64,000 nt of DNA from Saccharum officinarum (taxonomy: Eukaryota; Streptophyta; Magnoliopsida; Poales; Poaceae): positions 95,212,932 through 95,276,931 of the forward strand of contig CM036168.1 in NCBI GenBank assembly GCA_020631735.1. The letters are read 5' to 3'. The translations under genes and the position numbers were made by a program. Below, piece after piece: positions 43,422-54,172 of the stretch (position 1 is the stretch's first letter; the number at the start of each line of letters is the position of its first letter). The notes below the pieces were generated by a model that was not told the DNA's origin, did not search any database, and worked only from the letters and a program-made list of their open reading frames with translations.

Positions 43422-45100
43422 TCGAGAGGCTTGGCCTCAGTCCTTATCCGCAGGCTTGGCCTCGGATTCAGCAAACAGATAGCACCCTGACACACCGACA
43501 CAACTCGCTGCAACGACGGTAAAGAGAGATCTACTATTAAGCACATATGTAACTAAAAGATACGAAACCTTAGAGATAGCAAGCATATGAGATACGATAT
43601 GAAAAGAAACGTGAAGCTACCTCGGATCGTGGAGATGACTGACAGGGTACGGTGATCTAGATCGCGAGATTCCCGGAAATCGCCGATCGAGCTCTGATTT
43701 GCCGAAACAAGGTATAATTAGGATTTAAAGGAATGAGTTACGGCAAATCCTAACAAGGAAATCAAGGGATGCGAAACGACCTCGCGAGGAAGACAGCGCG
43801 TGATGAAATCTCGTGATGAAATCTCGACGACGACCGGCCGAATCGAAGTTACGCGAACCCTAGGTTAGGGTTAGGGCAACACGACGAAGATCGATCGGAG
43901 GCGAGCACGAGTCGTTCCACGGCCGGGGAAGAGGCTGGCTTGCAGGAGCGTGGCTCACCGGCGGTGGTGGCGCGTTCGGGCGGCGGTGGCGCGTGCAGAC
44001 GGCGGTGGCGCGACGGTGGCGCGACTGGCGATGGTGGCGCGGCTGCGAGCGACTGTGGCGCGTGCGGGCGGCTGGCGCGCGCGTGGGCGAGGGCCGGGCG
44101 AGGAAGATGACGCAAGTGCGGCTCACCGGCGGCAAGGGGTGCGGCTGTGGCGTGAAGTGCGGCGGAGGCGCACGGGCGGCGGCGGCGCAAGAAAGGACTC
44201 GGGCGAGATAAAAAAAAACGGCCGAAGACGAACGGTTTTATGAAGGGTTAGATCCGCTCGACGCGTGGTGACCGGACGCGGTGGTCGATATGACCGGACG
44301 CGGTGGTGCAGCGTCCGGTCACACTTCAGTAAGCTCCTGGAGTGACCTGACGCGTCCGGTGCGGACTGACCGGACGCGGTCTGAGTCCGGTCGATGGAAG
44401 TTCGGGAATACATCGCGAATGACCGGACGCGGTGGTGGTAACCGGGACCGGACGCGGTTGTCAACAGAGGCGCGTCCGGTGCAGCGTCCGATCACTAGAT
44501 CTGGAGTTGGTTTTCTGGAAGACCGGACGCGCTGCTGGACACTGGGACCGGACGCGGTGGTGAAGTATCACTGCGTCCGGTGCAGCGTCCGGTGCAGCGT
44601 CCGGTGACTGTTCTTCGCCTTTCTTTGATCCGAACTACGACGCGACTTCTCCCAATCAGGTTCCAAACCAAAGAGACACAAATAAACACCAATTGGAACA
44701 TGATATGAGAGACCTCACTCAAACCCTCAAGATTTTCAAAATAGATTGCCTTAGGCTAGTATTGTTTTTAAGAAAATAGGCAATAAACACCCAAGGAGCA
44801 ACGTATGGCCACGCAATAGAGTTTTTGAACCTTTAGGAGCGTCTAAATGCTCTCTCTATCCATGGACGAACACAGAGGTTGCTCAAAACTTAACCGAAAA
44901 GAAACGACAAAGCAACAAACATGCATATGCAATGCAAAACAAGTAAGTAAAGCTAAGTTGCTTGCCAAGTTTGATCCACGGTTAGGCTTTTTCACTCCTC
45001 CAAAGAAGGGTTATCGTAACCGTGTTAGCCAAGCCCTAGATGCATTTTGGGTAATTAAACATGGCATAATATACAATGCAATGCAAGGGACAACACACGC
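43422..45100 (-). other. SIRE spacer between pol and the additional ORF
   Basis: No gene is seen. It contains a GC-rich GGCGGTGGCGCG-type repeat stretch (43950-44200) and a third kind of CpG palindrome cluster at 44268-44606. Confidence 0.6.
44268..44606. repeat. CpG palindrome cluster in the SIRE spacer
   Basis: At least ten GACCGGACGCGGTGGT and GCGTCCGGTGCA units in 340 bp, related to but distinct from the LTR cluster of the same element. Confidence 0.85.
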
Positions 45101-48100
45101 TCATTTTTTAAAGTTGCTAGAATCAAGCACATTTAGTTCACTTCTTAACCTACAAAAGGTGGCCTCATCTAAAGGTTTAGTGAAGATATCCGCTAATTGA
45201 TTTTCACTTCTTACACCTTCTAGTGATATGTCATTTTTAGCAACGTGATCTCTTAGAAAATGATGGCGGATATCAATGTGCTTGGTCCGAGAGTGTTGAA
45301 CCGGATTGTTAGCAATTTTAACAGCACTTTCATTATCACATAATAGTGGCACCTTTTCAAGAACAATTCCATAGTCTAGGAGGGTTTGTTTCATGTATAA
45401 TATTTGTGCACAACAAGCCCCCGCGGCAATGTATTCCGCCTCGGCGGTGGACAAAGCCACACTATTTTGCTTTTTAGATGACCAAGATACTAAGGATCTT
45501 CCAAGCAAATGGCACCCTCCGGATGTGCTTTTTCTATCAATTTTGCAACCGGCATAGTCCGAATCGGAATAGCCAACTAGTTGGAATCTAGCTCCTTTGG
45601 GATACCAAAGACCAATGCTTGGGGTGAGCTTAAGATATCTTAGGATTCTTTTTACGGCACTTAGGTGAGGTTCTTTAGGGCACGCTTGAAAGCGGGCACA
45701 CATGCACACACTAAACATGATATCGGGCCTAGATGCGGTAAGGTATAACAAGCTACCAATCATAGAACGGTAGAGAGTTTGATCAACCGGTTTACCTCCC
45801 TCATCTAGGTCGAGATGTCCATTAGATGGCATTGGGGTCTTGATTGGTTTGCATTCTTCCATCTTGAATCTTTTGAGAAGATCCTTGGTATACTTTTCTT
45901 GAGAGATGAAAATCCCTTCTCTCATTTGCTTTACTTGAAATCCAAGGAAGAATGTGAGCTCACCAATCATTGACATCTCGAATTCCTTCGACATCAATTC
46001 ACCAAATTCCTTGCAATAATCTTCATTTGTTGATCCGAAGATGATATCATCAACATATACTTGACAAATGAATATCTCCCCATTAAACTTCTTGGTGAAA
46101 AGTGTGGTGTCGATCTTCCCAATGATGAAGCCCTTCTCAATGAGGAAGTCCCGGAGGCGTTCATACCACGCTCTAGGGGCTTGCTTGAGCCCATATAACG
46201 CCTTGGACAACCTATAAACATGATTAGGATATCTAGGGTTTTCAAAACCGGGAGGTTGATTAACATAGACTAGTTCATTTATAAAGCCATTTAAGAATGC
46301 ACTTTTCACATCCATTTGATATAGTTTCATATCATGATGTGATGCATATGCAAGGAGGATACGAATGGCTTCAAGTCTTGCAACGGGTGCAAAAGTCTCT
46401 CCAAAATCAAGACCTTCAACTTGAGAGAACCCCTTTGCAACTAGTCTTGCCTTATTCCTCACCACTAGGCCTTGGTCATCTTGCTTGTTTCGGAACACCC
46501 ACTTGGTTCCAATGACTCTTGCACCTTTAGGATGCTCTTCAAGTGTCCATACTTGATTGCGGGTGAAGTTGTTCAATTCTTCGTGCATTGCATTCACCCA
46601 ATCCGGATCTTTAAGAGCTTCTTCTACATTCTTAGGTTCAACACAAGAGACAAAAGAGTGATGTTCAACAAAAGAAGCTAGCTTTTGAGATCGAGTCATT
46701 ACTCCCTTTGTAGGACTCCCTATGATGAGATCTTGTGGATGTGCTTGAAGTAGTGGTGAGTTTCTTCTATCAACCACTTGAGGAGGTGGATGGGGAGAAT
46801 CAACATCTTGAGCTTGTGCCTCGGCTTGTTCATGAGAGACATAAGTGTCTTCATTTTCAAACCTCTCATTCTTGTCATCATCTTGAGGCACACGTGATGA
46901 AGATGGTGGATCAATGATTTGTACATCGTCATCATCATCTTTTGGCTTGATGTCTCCCACCGGCATGTTCTTCATGGCCTCCCTCAAGGGTTCATCACCT
47001 ACATCATCACAATTCTCAATTGCTCCTTGGGAGCCGTTAGATTCATCAAATTCCACATCATATGTTTCTTCAACCAAACCGGTGGCATGGTTAAATACTC
47101 TATATGCCTTGGACTTTGATGAGTAACCAACAAGAAAACCAATATCACAACGTCTTTGAAACTTCCCTAGGTGTTGACGCTTCTTGTAGATGTAGCATTT
47201 GCAACCAAACACCCGGAAGAAAGAGACGTCCGGCTTCTTCCCATTAAGCAACTCATAAGGGGTCTTGCCAAGAAACTTTTGTAGGAAGAGGCGATTTGAT
47301 GCATAGCATGCGGTGTTGATTGCCTCGGCCCACAGCTTCTCCGGAGTGTTGTACTCATCTAGCATTGTTCTTGCAAGGGTGATTAATGTTCGGTTCTTTC
47401 TCTCAACCACACCATTTTGTTGAGGAGTGTAGGTTGAAGAGACCTCATGCTTGATTCCAATTTCATCACAATAAGCTTCAATGTTGGTGTTGTCAAACTC
47501 TTTGCCATTGTCACTTCTAATTTTCTTTATCTTGACTTCAAATTCATTTTGAGCTCTCTTTGCAAACTTCTTGAAGCAATTTGCCACTTCGGATTTGTCA
47601 TGAAGGAAGAAAGTCCAAGTATACCTTGAGTAGTCGTCCACTATCACAAGACAATAGAGATTACCACCCAAGCTCTTGTATGTTGTAGGCCCAAACAAAT
47701 CCATGTGTAGAAGTTCTAGCACTCTTGAAGTTGACATGAAAGCTTTGGTTGGATGAGTGTTTGCAACTTGTTTGCCCGCTTGACATGCACTACAAGGTTT
47801 GTCCTTTTCAAACTTCACATCCTTCAATCCTCTCACTAGTTCTTTCTTCAATAGCTTGTTGAGAGTGTTCATTCCAACATGAGCAAGCCTCCTATGCCAA
47901 AGCCAACCAAGTGAGGTCTTGGTGAACAAACATGTCATCAAATTTGCATCTTCGGAGGTGAAGTCAACTAGATAAAGATTATTGTATCTAAAACCTTTGA
48001 ATATCACTTGCTTGTCATCTATCTTTGAAACTTCCACTTCATTTGGTGTGAACAAGCATTGGAAGCCAAGGTCACAAAGTTGCCCAACGGACAACAAGTT

Positions 48101-48325
48101 GAAACTCAATGAAGCAACATAGAGCACATTTGAGAGTGAGTGATCATGTGATATTGCAACCTTGCCTATACCCTTGACTTTGCTTTTTGAATTATCCCCA
48201 AATGTAATCTTCTCTTGACATATTCCATTCTCTTCAATGGTGGTGAACATACGAGGATCACCGGTCATATGTTGAGTGCAACCACTATCAATAACCCAAT
48301 GAGTTCCACCGGTCTTGTAGTTCAC
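45101..48325 (-). CDS. pol: SIRE pol polyprotein: protease, integrase, reverse transcriptase, RNase H
   Basis: 1074 codons open from GTG at 48325, directly after TAG, to 45101. Order: aspartic protease ([12 protein letters not shown], residues about 9-20); integrase HHCC zinc domain ([10 protein letters not shown] ... CSACQAGKQ) and catalytic core ([32 protein letters not shown]); variable linker; reverse transcriptase ([20 protein letters not shown], [24 protein letters not shown]); RNase H ([34 protein letters not shown]). This is the copia order. It has no ATG at its start and lies in a different frame from gag, 15 bases downstream, so expression needs frameshifting, splicing or internal initiation. 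No stop or frameshift is seen, so the protein is probably functional. Confidence 0.93.
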   Translation of the reverse strand: MNYKTGGTHWVIDSGCTQHMTGDPRMFTTIEENGICQEKITFGDNSKSKVKGIGKVAISHDHSLSNVLYVASLSFNLLSVGQLCDLGFQCLFTPNEVEVSKIDDKQVIFKGFRYNNLYLVDFTSEDANLMTCLFTKTSLGWLWHRRLAHVGMNTLNKLLKKELVRGLKDVKFEKDKPCSACQAGKQVANTHPTKAFMSTSRVLELLHMDLFGPTTYKSLGGNLYCLVIVDDYSRYTWTFFLHDKSEVANCFKKFAKRAQNEFEVKIKKIRSDNGKEFDNTNIEAYCDEIGIKHEVSSTYTPQQNGVVERKNRTLITLARTMLDEYNTPEKLWAEAINTACYASNRLFLQKFLGKTPYELLNGKKPDVSFFRVFGCKCYIYKKRQHLGKFQRRCDIGFLVGYSSKSKAYRVFNHATGLVEETYDVEFDESNGSQGAIENCDDVGDEPLREAMKNMPVGDIKPKDDDDDVQIIDPPSSSRVPQDDDKNERFENEDTYVSHEQAEAQAQDVDSPHPPPQVVDRRNSPLLQAHPQDLIIGSPTKGVMTRSQKLASFVEHHSFVSCVEPKNVEEALKDPDWVNAMHEELNNFTRNQVWTLEEHPKGARVIGTKWVFRNKQDDQGLVVRNKARLVAKGFSQVEGLDFGETFAPVARLEAIRILLAYASHHDMKLYQMDVKSAFLNGFINELVYVNQPPGFENPRYPNHVYRLSKALYGLKQAPRAWYERLRDFLIEKGFIIGKIDTTLFTKKFNGEIFICQVYVDDIIFGSTNEDYCKEFGELMSKEFEMSMIGELTFFLGFQVKQMREGIFISQEKYTKDLLKRFKMEECKPIKTPMPSNGHLDLDEGGKPVDQTLYRSMIGSLLYLTASRPDIMFSVCMCARFQACPKEPHLSAVKRILRYLKLTPSIGLWYPKGARFQLVGYSDSDYAGCKIDRKSTSGGCHLLGRSLVSWSSKKQNSVALSTAEAEYIAAGACCAQILYMKQTLLDYGIVLEKVPLLCDNESAVKIANNPVQHSRTKHIDIRHHFLRDHVAKNDISLEGVRSENQLADIFTKPLDEATFCRLRSELNVLDSSNFKK

Positions 48326-48339
48326 CTACACACAAGAGA

Positions 48340-50688
48340 TCAAGCTTTTTGTTTAGGGACCCAAACTTGAGAGGGGCCCTTGACTTTATCCACTAGTGAC
48401 TTGGCAACCCATATTTTCTTTGGCCTATTCTTGTTTGGGGGACCCAAAAACATGACTTTCATCTTTCCATTTGAATCTTTTCTTAGCATATAATGAGCAT
48501 TGAAAGCGAAAGGTCTAGCATGCTTGGGCAAAGGTTGTGGTGGTGGAGTTTTGCATTCATGGGCAAAGTGACCTTCTTGACCACACTCAACACATCTCTT
48601 TGGCTTGGACTTTGACTTGCTTTGTTGTTGTTGAGCTTTTGCTTTCTTCTCTTGATTTGCCAAGTACCCAATACCACTTCTATCCATCTTCATTACGGTG
48701 TTCATGAGGAGCTCACTTTGCAAATGTTGGCCTCTTGTGAACTTGCTTAGGCCGGTCTTGAGATGCTCTTTTTCTTGCTTGAGCTTTTTGTTTTCTTCAA
48801 TGAGTGACTCATTTGTTGGTTGCTTCTCAAGAGCCATCAAACCTTTTAGCTTCTTGTTCTCACTTGCAAGCTTCTCATTTTCACTCTTAATCTTGGCATA
48901 ATCATCATGGTTGCTTGACTCAACCACACTCTTGCCTTTGCTACTAGAACCTTGCTCAATGCTTTCAATGATCAAGTCATCACATGATGTAGCTATATCA
49001 CACTTAACAACATGGTTAGTAGCATCATGTGTCTCAAGAGCAAGTTCATTAGCCATCACAAGACTATCATAATCAATTTTTAATGTGGTGTATTTGTCCT
49101 TTAGAGAATTATATCTAGTGAAGAGCTCATCATGCTTCTTCTCAAGTTTATCATGTTGATCTTTAAGCTCTTTATTAGAGGTTTTGAGCTCCTTGAGAGT
49201 GAAAGACATAGTTTTATTTTGATCTATAAGCTCATCCCTATCATCATGTGCACCTTTTAGTTTGGATGTGAGTGTTTCATTTTCATGTTGAAGCTCATCA
49301 TTTTCATTTCTAGTCCTTCTTATGATTCTAGAATATTTGTTTAACAATTTTACTAATTCATCATAAGAAGGTGTATCATCATCACTATCACTATCATCAT
49401 CATCATCACTATCACTGTCATGGTTTTGTACCTTCCGTTCACCCTTGGCCATAAGGCATAGGTGAGTAGTGGACGATGATGGTGAAGAAGGCGGTGAAGG
49501 TGGTGATGAAGATATCGGTGAAGATGATGACCCCATCACAAATGCGGCAACCTTCTCTCTCTCATCATCGCTCTCATCTTCGGAGGACTCACAAGATGAT
49601 TCAATGTCGGTGAGCCAATCACCAACAATATAAGCCTTGCCTCCCTTCTTCTTCTTGTAGAATCCTTTTTTCTTGCCATCTTTCTTCTTGTATGGCTTAT
49701 TTTTCTTCTTCTCTTCTTCTTCATCACTTGAATCATTTTTCTTGCCCTTGTTCTTGTTCTTGTACTTGTCTTTTGGTGGTCTAGGGCATCGATGAGCTAG
49801 GTGGCCAAGTTCACCACAATTGTAGCAATCCATCTCCGAGATTGGCTTCCTCTTGCTACTTGTGAAGAATTTCTTCTTCTCGCTATCGAACTTGATACCA
49901 CTCTTGTTGAGCTTCTTTAGCATCTTGGTGGTCTTTCTCACCATGAGTGCAAGTGATTCATCATCAACATCACTTTCACTTGAGCTTTCTTGCACAATCA
50001 TGGCTTGGCCCTTCTTCTTCTTATTGTCATGACTAGCTTTGAAGGCCAAGTCCTTCTTCTTGGAAGATGATGAACCTTCTTCTGGGGTGATGTGCATGTA
50101 CATCTCATGTGCATTGATCTTTCCCAATACTTGAGTCGGTGTTGCGGCGGAGAGATCACTTTGGTGAAGTACGGTGACAATATGTCCATACTTCTCAACG
50201 GGAAGCACACTCAAGATCTTCCTTGCAACATCCGATTGGCTCATTTTAGTGAGCCCAAGAGCATTGAGGTCCTCTACAAGAACATTCAAGCGAGTGTACA
50301 TGTCATTAGCACTTTCTTTGGGAAGCATATCAAAAGAATTAATTTTCTTTAGAGCTATATGATAGCGTTCCTCACGCTCACTCTTAGTTCCCTCATGGAG
50401 AGCACAAAGATTCTCCCACAATTCATGGGCGTTCTTTGCATTACGCACACGATTGAAGATATCTTTGCCTAATCCCCGGTAGAGTGCATTTTTGGCCTTT
50501 GCATTCCACCGGTCGTACTTCTCCTCGTCACCAATGGGGTTTGCGGGATCCTTGATAGCAGGAAGCCCTTGGGTTGCGGCTCTAAGACATCCGACATCTA
50601 TGGCTTCGAGATACGCCTCCATGCGGATTTTCCAATATGGAAAATCATCACCCTCAAAGGTGGGAGGTGGTCCTTCCCCGTTCGACAT
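48340..50688 (-). CDS. gag: SIRE Gag protein with two zinc knuckles
   Basis: 782 residues from ATG at 50688 (MSNGEGPPPTFEGDDFPYWK), about 54 bases after the LTR, to TGA at 48340. The N-terminal part is the copia Gag domain (YWKIRMEAYLEAID, WENLCALHEGTKSEREE). A CX2CX4HX4C knuckle lies at residues 288-301 (CYNCGELGHLAHRC), followed by a Lys-rich stretch and Ser/Asp-rich acidic runs. A long coiled coil follows (LTSKLKGAHDDRDELIDQNK). A second knuckle lies about 75 residues from the end (CVECGQEGHFAHEC). The large size and second knuckle fit SIRE-lineage Gag. It is intact and upstream of pol. Confidence 0.92.
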   Translation of the reverse strand: MSNGEGPPPTFEGDDFPYWKIRMEAYLEAIDVGCLRAATQGLPAIKDPANPIGDEEKYDRWNAKAKNALYRGLGKDIFNRVRNAKNAHELWENLCALHEGTKSEREERYHIALKKINSFDMLPKESANDMYTRLNVLVEDLNALGLTKMSQSDVARKILSVLPVEKYGHIVTVLHQSDLSAATPTQVLGKINAHEMYMHITPEEGSSSSKKKDLAFKASHDNKKKKGQAMIVQESSSESDVDDESLALMVRKTTKMLKKLNKSGIKFDSEKKKFFTSSKRKPISEMDCYNCGELGHLAHRCPRPPKDKYKNKNKGKKNDSSDEEEEKKKNKPYKKKDGKKKGFYKKKKGGKAYIVGDWLTDIESSCESSEDESDDEREKVAAFVMGSSSSPISSSPPSPPSSPSSSTTHLCLMAKGERKVQNHDSDSDDDDDSDSDDDTPSYDELVKLLNKYSRIIRRTRNENDELQHENETLTSKLKGAHDDRDELIDQNKTMSFTLKELKTSNKELKDQHDKLEKKHDELFTRYNSLKDKYTTLKIDYDSLVMANELALETHDATNHVVKCDIATSCDDLIIESIEQGSSSKGKSVVESSNHDDYAKIKSENEKLASENKKLKGLMALEKQPTNESLIEENKKLKQEKEHLKTGLSKFTRGQHLQSELLMNTVMKMDRSGIGYLANQEKKAKAQQQQSKSKSKPKRCVECGQEGHFAHECKTPPPQPLPKHARPFAFNAHYMLRKDSNGKMKVMFLGPPNKNRPKKIWVAKSLVDKVKGPSQVWVPKQKA

Positions 50689-50727
50689 CTTGCTCTAGGC
50701 GGTAAAGCCTAAATTTAGAGCAACAAG

Positions 50728-50740
50728 GCTCCGATACCAA
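50728..50740 (-). other. Primer-binding site of the SIRE element
   Basis: Next to the 5' LTR the minus strand reads TTGGTATCGGAGCC, matching the 3' end of plant initiator methionine tRNA (complement TGGTATCAGAGC) with one mismatch. Confidence 0.8.
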
Positions 50741-50741
50741 T

Positions 50742-52419
50742 TGAAAGGATCAAGATGCCCAAGAGGGGGGTGAATTGGGCTTTTCTAAAAATTAATTGCA
50801 AGAATTAAATCCTACAAGCCGGAATTCACCCCTAGTGTCTACTAGTGTTCCTAGAGAGTCTACCGATACAAAGTTTTGCACCCTAGTTTCCAATCCTAGT
50901 CTAGCATGGCATATCTAGGAATGTAAATCAAGCAATGAAAGTATGTACGAGAAAGTAAATGCTTGAATGTAAAGGGGCAAGGAACACGGCGACGTTTTGC
51001 CGAGGTATCGGAGAGTCGCCACTCCCCACTAGTCCTCGTTGGAGCACCCGCGCAAGGGTGTAGCTCCCCCTTGATCCGCGCAAGGATCAAGTGCTCTCTA
51101 CGGGTTGATTCTTCGACACTCCGTCGCGGCGAATCACCCAAAACCGCTCACAAGATGAGTTGGGTCATCCACAAGCTCCACCGGATGATCACCGAACTCC
51201 CAATCACCACCACGCCGTCTAGGTGATGGCGATCACCAAGAGTAACAAGCTAGAACTCTCGCTTGACCACTACGAGCCCAAATGAGAAGGTGGATGCACA
51301 CTTGCTACTCTCTCTAATCGCTAGTGAGGTGCTCTCAAGCTTCGATTCTCAAATCTCTATCCTCACTAGTGCTCTTGCACTCCCTTGTACTCCAAAGGTG
51401 TTTATCAGCTGATCAAATGAGCAAGAGACCTCTAAAAGAGGTGGTGGGGTTGTATTTATACACCCCACAGACGAAACTAACCGTTACCTTCTGACTCAGC
51501 GAAACGCGGGCTGACCGGACGCGCCGGTTGAACTGACCGGACGCGCCGGTCGCTCGTAACGGTCGAAAACTGAAAAGCAGCTGAGTGACCGGACGCGCCG
51601 GTCAGGGATGACCGGACGCGTCCGATCGTGCAGTGAGCATACTGTACTCGCACCGGACGCGCCACGGCGTCCGATGGGTGATGACCGGACGCGTCCGATC
51701 ATCTCTGGACCTTACTGGACTATGACCGGACGCGCCGATCACACCCAGGTCGCGTCCGATCGGGTGTTTCCCTCTAGTGACATGTGTCGACTACTGACCA
51801 CAGCGTCCGGTCCTCGCGAGGACCGCGTCCGGTGGTCAAAGCTGAAACCCTATCCGCGGAACTGTACTGACCACTGCGTCCGGTCCTCGCAAGGACCGCG
51901 TCCGGTGGTCAGAGCTGAAACTCTAGCCGCGGAACTGAACTGACCACCGCGTCCGGTCCTCGAGAGGACCGCGTCCGGTGGTTGGAAAACGACCCGAAAC
52001 TTTCCGAAACTCGTTACAACTTGAACCAAGTTGCTTCCAACTGAACTTTGAGCTATTCTAGTGCTGCCTAGCGCCAAGTTTAACAAGTGTGCACCACACC
52101 TAAACATAGGACTCTCCTAGGTCAAGCTACCCGCTCATGCCCCCCTTTATAGTACGGCCAAAGAGAAAAACGAAGATCCTACGACTATTCCAAATGTATC
52201 TCAACACCTCGACATCTGGAACTAGCCGTCCTTAATCTTGACGTCACTCTTTTGAAAACCGAAACGACTTCCATCAAGGGGCATGAATACCATGGTGCCC
52301 AAAGCAGTTAACACCTCCATGACCTAACTTACCAATGTTTCTGCAAAACACACGTTAGTCATGGTAATAAAGCGTTGTCATCAATTGCCGAAACCAAACC
52401 TTGGGGCCTAGATGCTTCA
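50742..52419 (-). repeat. 5' LTR of the SIRE element
   Basis: 1678 bp, nearly identical to 38785-40464. It carries the CpG palindrome cluster at 51507-51985. A TATA-like TATAAATACA on the minus strand near 51452-51461 is a possible promoter (also present in the other LTR near 39499). Confidence 0.93.
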
Positions 52420-53403
52420 CACAGCATAGTCCTGAAGGAACAACTTCATCTCAGACATCGTATTGAAAAGCATTCCCTTCATGAGTATTACATTTTTATG
52501 GTTGTACAATGATTCCTTACACATCTGCAAACCCGTGTCACAAACTGCCATATATGACATGCTGACATCCTTATAATTTGGCACACCGGTAAAGGGCAAG
52601 CCAGCCTCCCTCAGCTGTGTAAGCTCTGCCGATGTATAAGAGGGTGGTGCAACGTAATGTTATGCCTCCCTAACCCTGCCCCATCCTTCATATTCCACTC
52701 CATCATCTGGATACCCTGTGGCTAATGTGCCCTGAGTCTGCATGGCATGAAGTACCTCAAGCGGTACTCCAGAGGGCATGCCACGAACCGGTGTACACAT
52801 GGCAGGTGCACCTCCAGAGGGCATGGCACGAACCGGTGCTCGCATGGCATGTGGACCTCCTTCCTTATTTTCTAAATCATCAGAATCAGTGCTAACATCA
52901 TCACCAATCATTTCCTTCTCTGCCGCCTCCTCCTCCTCCTGTTCAAACTCGTCTACATCAAAATCATTGCTTATATGACCAACTGGAGGAGAATGAACCC
53001 GCTCCTGCGTCCAATTACCATCCAAGTCCATACTCTCCATAGTTTGTTGCACCTGCACACCACAATCTCCTTGAGTACCACTGTCGAAGGATGGCTCCTT
53101 ATTCTCAACATTCTCTAGCACCAACTCAGCCATGCCGACATTCGAACCTTGAATGACCCTATTGTATCAGGACCACTCAGCTTGGTTGCACAAGTCCATC
53201 ATCACATAGTGTGTCCTATTCTTTCCAGCATCAAACCTACCCTTTAGTGTGAAAGCCTCGCCAAACTTCAAACTCAAACGGTCATATAGATCGCTGAAAC
53301 TAGGGGTGCCATCAAATCATTCCAATTCTTCATACATATCCTCAAACTGACAATCCTCTCTCCTAACACTTCCTCCGTAAAAAACTCTTACACCGTAATC
53401 CAT

Positions 53404-53841
53404 CTACAAAATGATTTGACATCCGATTATCAACTAACCAATATGGTAGTACTAATTACTACATAACTAACTAAATAACCTTACTTAACTACCTAACTAA
53501 CTAACTAACTTACTAACTAAATTATTAACTAATAACTAATATTAACTAACTAACTACAAATAATCGTTAACTAACTAACTACCTAACAATTTAAGTAACA
53601 AAAAAATAAAAAAATTATCGTGAACCGGGGCCGGGGCGGGGTGCAGCGGGCGGCGGCGCGGCGGGGGCTGGGGCGGGGTGCGGCGAGCGGCGGCGCGGCG
53701 GGGGCGAGGTCGGCCGGGCGACGGCGCGCCGGGGCCGGGGCGGGGTGCGGCGGGCGGCGGGGGCGGCGCGGCGGGGCCGGTGAGGCGCTGCGGGGTGCGG
53801 CGGCGCGGGTGGGGCGGATAAGCGAGGATAGACGCGGATGG
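53404..53841. other. MULE transposase 5' flank: CTAA-rich stretch and GC-rich block
   Basis: 53440-53590 is a degenerate CTAA/TAAC microsatellite. 53625-53830 is almost pure GC with GCGGCGCGGCGGGG-type repeats. Open frames there are Arg/Pro/Ala low-complexity products. Confidence 0.6.
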
Positions 53842-54172
53842 CGGGGTGCGGCCGTTTAAGTGGGCATGGCCGTACCCCGCCATGATGGGGGGCGGGGTTG
53901 TACCCCGCCATGATGGGTGGCGGGTTTACCGTACCCCGCCATGGTGCGTGGCGGGGTACGCCTTTCCACGTTCTCCAGCCACGGCAGCAGGCACACCCAG
54001 CTGCAGGCCACGTGGCAGCTGGACCCCGCCACCATGCATGGCGGGGTACAGTTCAATTGTCCCGCCATACATGGTGGCGGGGCCAAACGGACTAGTTTTG
54101 AAAATATTTTCAAATACGGGTCAGATCCAAAATATGTTTCAAATTTGGGCTGAAAATAAAAAAAATCCTCAT
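53842..54172 (-). repeat. Right terminal inverted repeat of the MULE
   Basis: An inverted copy of 30945-31206 with two differences in structure: about 24 extra bases near the outer end (around 54130-54153), and extra TACCCCGCCATGATGG units near the inner end (53870-53960). Landmarks such as GCCACGTGGCAGCTGG and GGCGTACCCC-type repeats match the left end. Confidence 0.85.

Larger units (their letters stand above)
38785..52419 (-). mobile_element. Complete SIRE-type Ty1/copia retrotransposon
   Basis: A 13,635-bp element with LTRs at 38785-40464 and 50742-52419, flanked by CACAG at 38780-38784 and 52420-52424. On the minus strand the order is 5' LTR, primer-binding site, gag, pol, a 1.7-kb spacer, an additional ORF, polypurine tract, 3' LTR. 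The LTRs differ, as far as I can see by eye, by one substitution (38918-38920 region) and a two-base G-run length change, so insertion is recent. Gag and pol are open. It sits inside the decayed MULE transposase. Confidence 0.93.
36974..53403 (-). pseudogene. MULE transposase (MuDR-type), with ten stops and a copia insertion
   Basis: The reading frame starts at 53403 (MDYGVRVFYGGS), runs to 52420, is cut by the copia element, and resumes at 38779 in the same frame once the passenger and one CACAG copy are ignored. Parts in order: acidic N-terminal region (FEQEEEEAAEKEM); Mutator DNA-binding domain (VKFHIVCKTG ... KWKVTSVEQPHRC); DDE catalytic domain (VLVDGTFLTGNYRG, LILDRHIGIL, WCMRHFAANF, MNSSESFNHV); SWIM zinc finger (DKVECSCN...MHAPCSH); CCHC knuckle (CSICKNPGHNARFH). 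Stops lie at 53317, 53167, 52660, 38753, 38693, 38252, 37937, 37895, 37688 and 37526. No frameshift was seen. The stop-free remains are long, so decay is mostly point mutation. Confidence 0.85.
30945..54172 (-). mobile_element. Mutator-like element with three genes, split by a copia element
   Basis: Inverted terminal repeats (30945-31206 and 53842-54172) enclose, in order, a plus-strand accessory gene, a minus-strand PMD gene and a minus-strand MULE transposase whose 5' end faces the right terminus. Without the 13.6-kb copia passenger and its duplicated CACAG the element is about 9.6 kb. All three genes carry stop codons, so this copy cannot encode its own transposition now. A 9-bp target duplication, usual for Mutator elements, was not recognised, so the outer borders may be off by some bases. 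Confidence 0.8.

Noticed and set aside
53575..53911. Pro/Ala-rich frames in the GC block near the MULE right end
   Set aside because: Low-complexity translation of a GC repeat; several frames are open at once.
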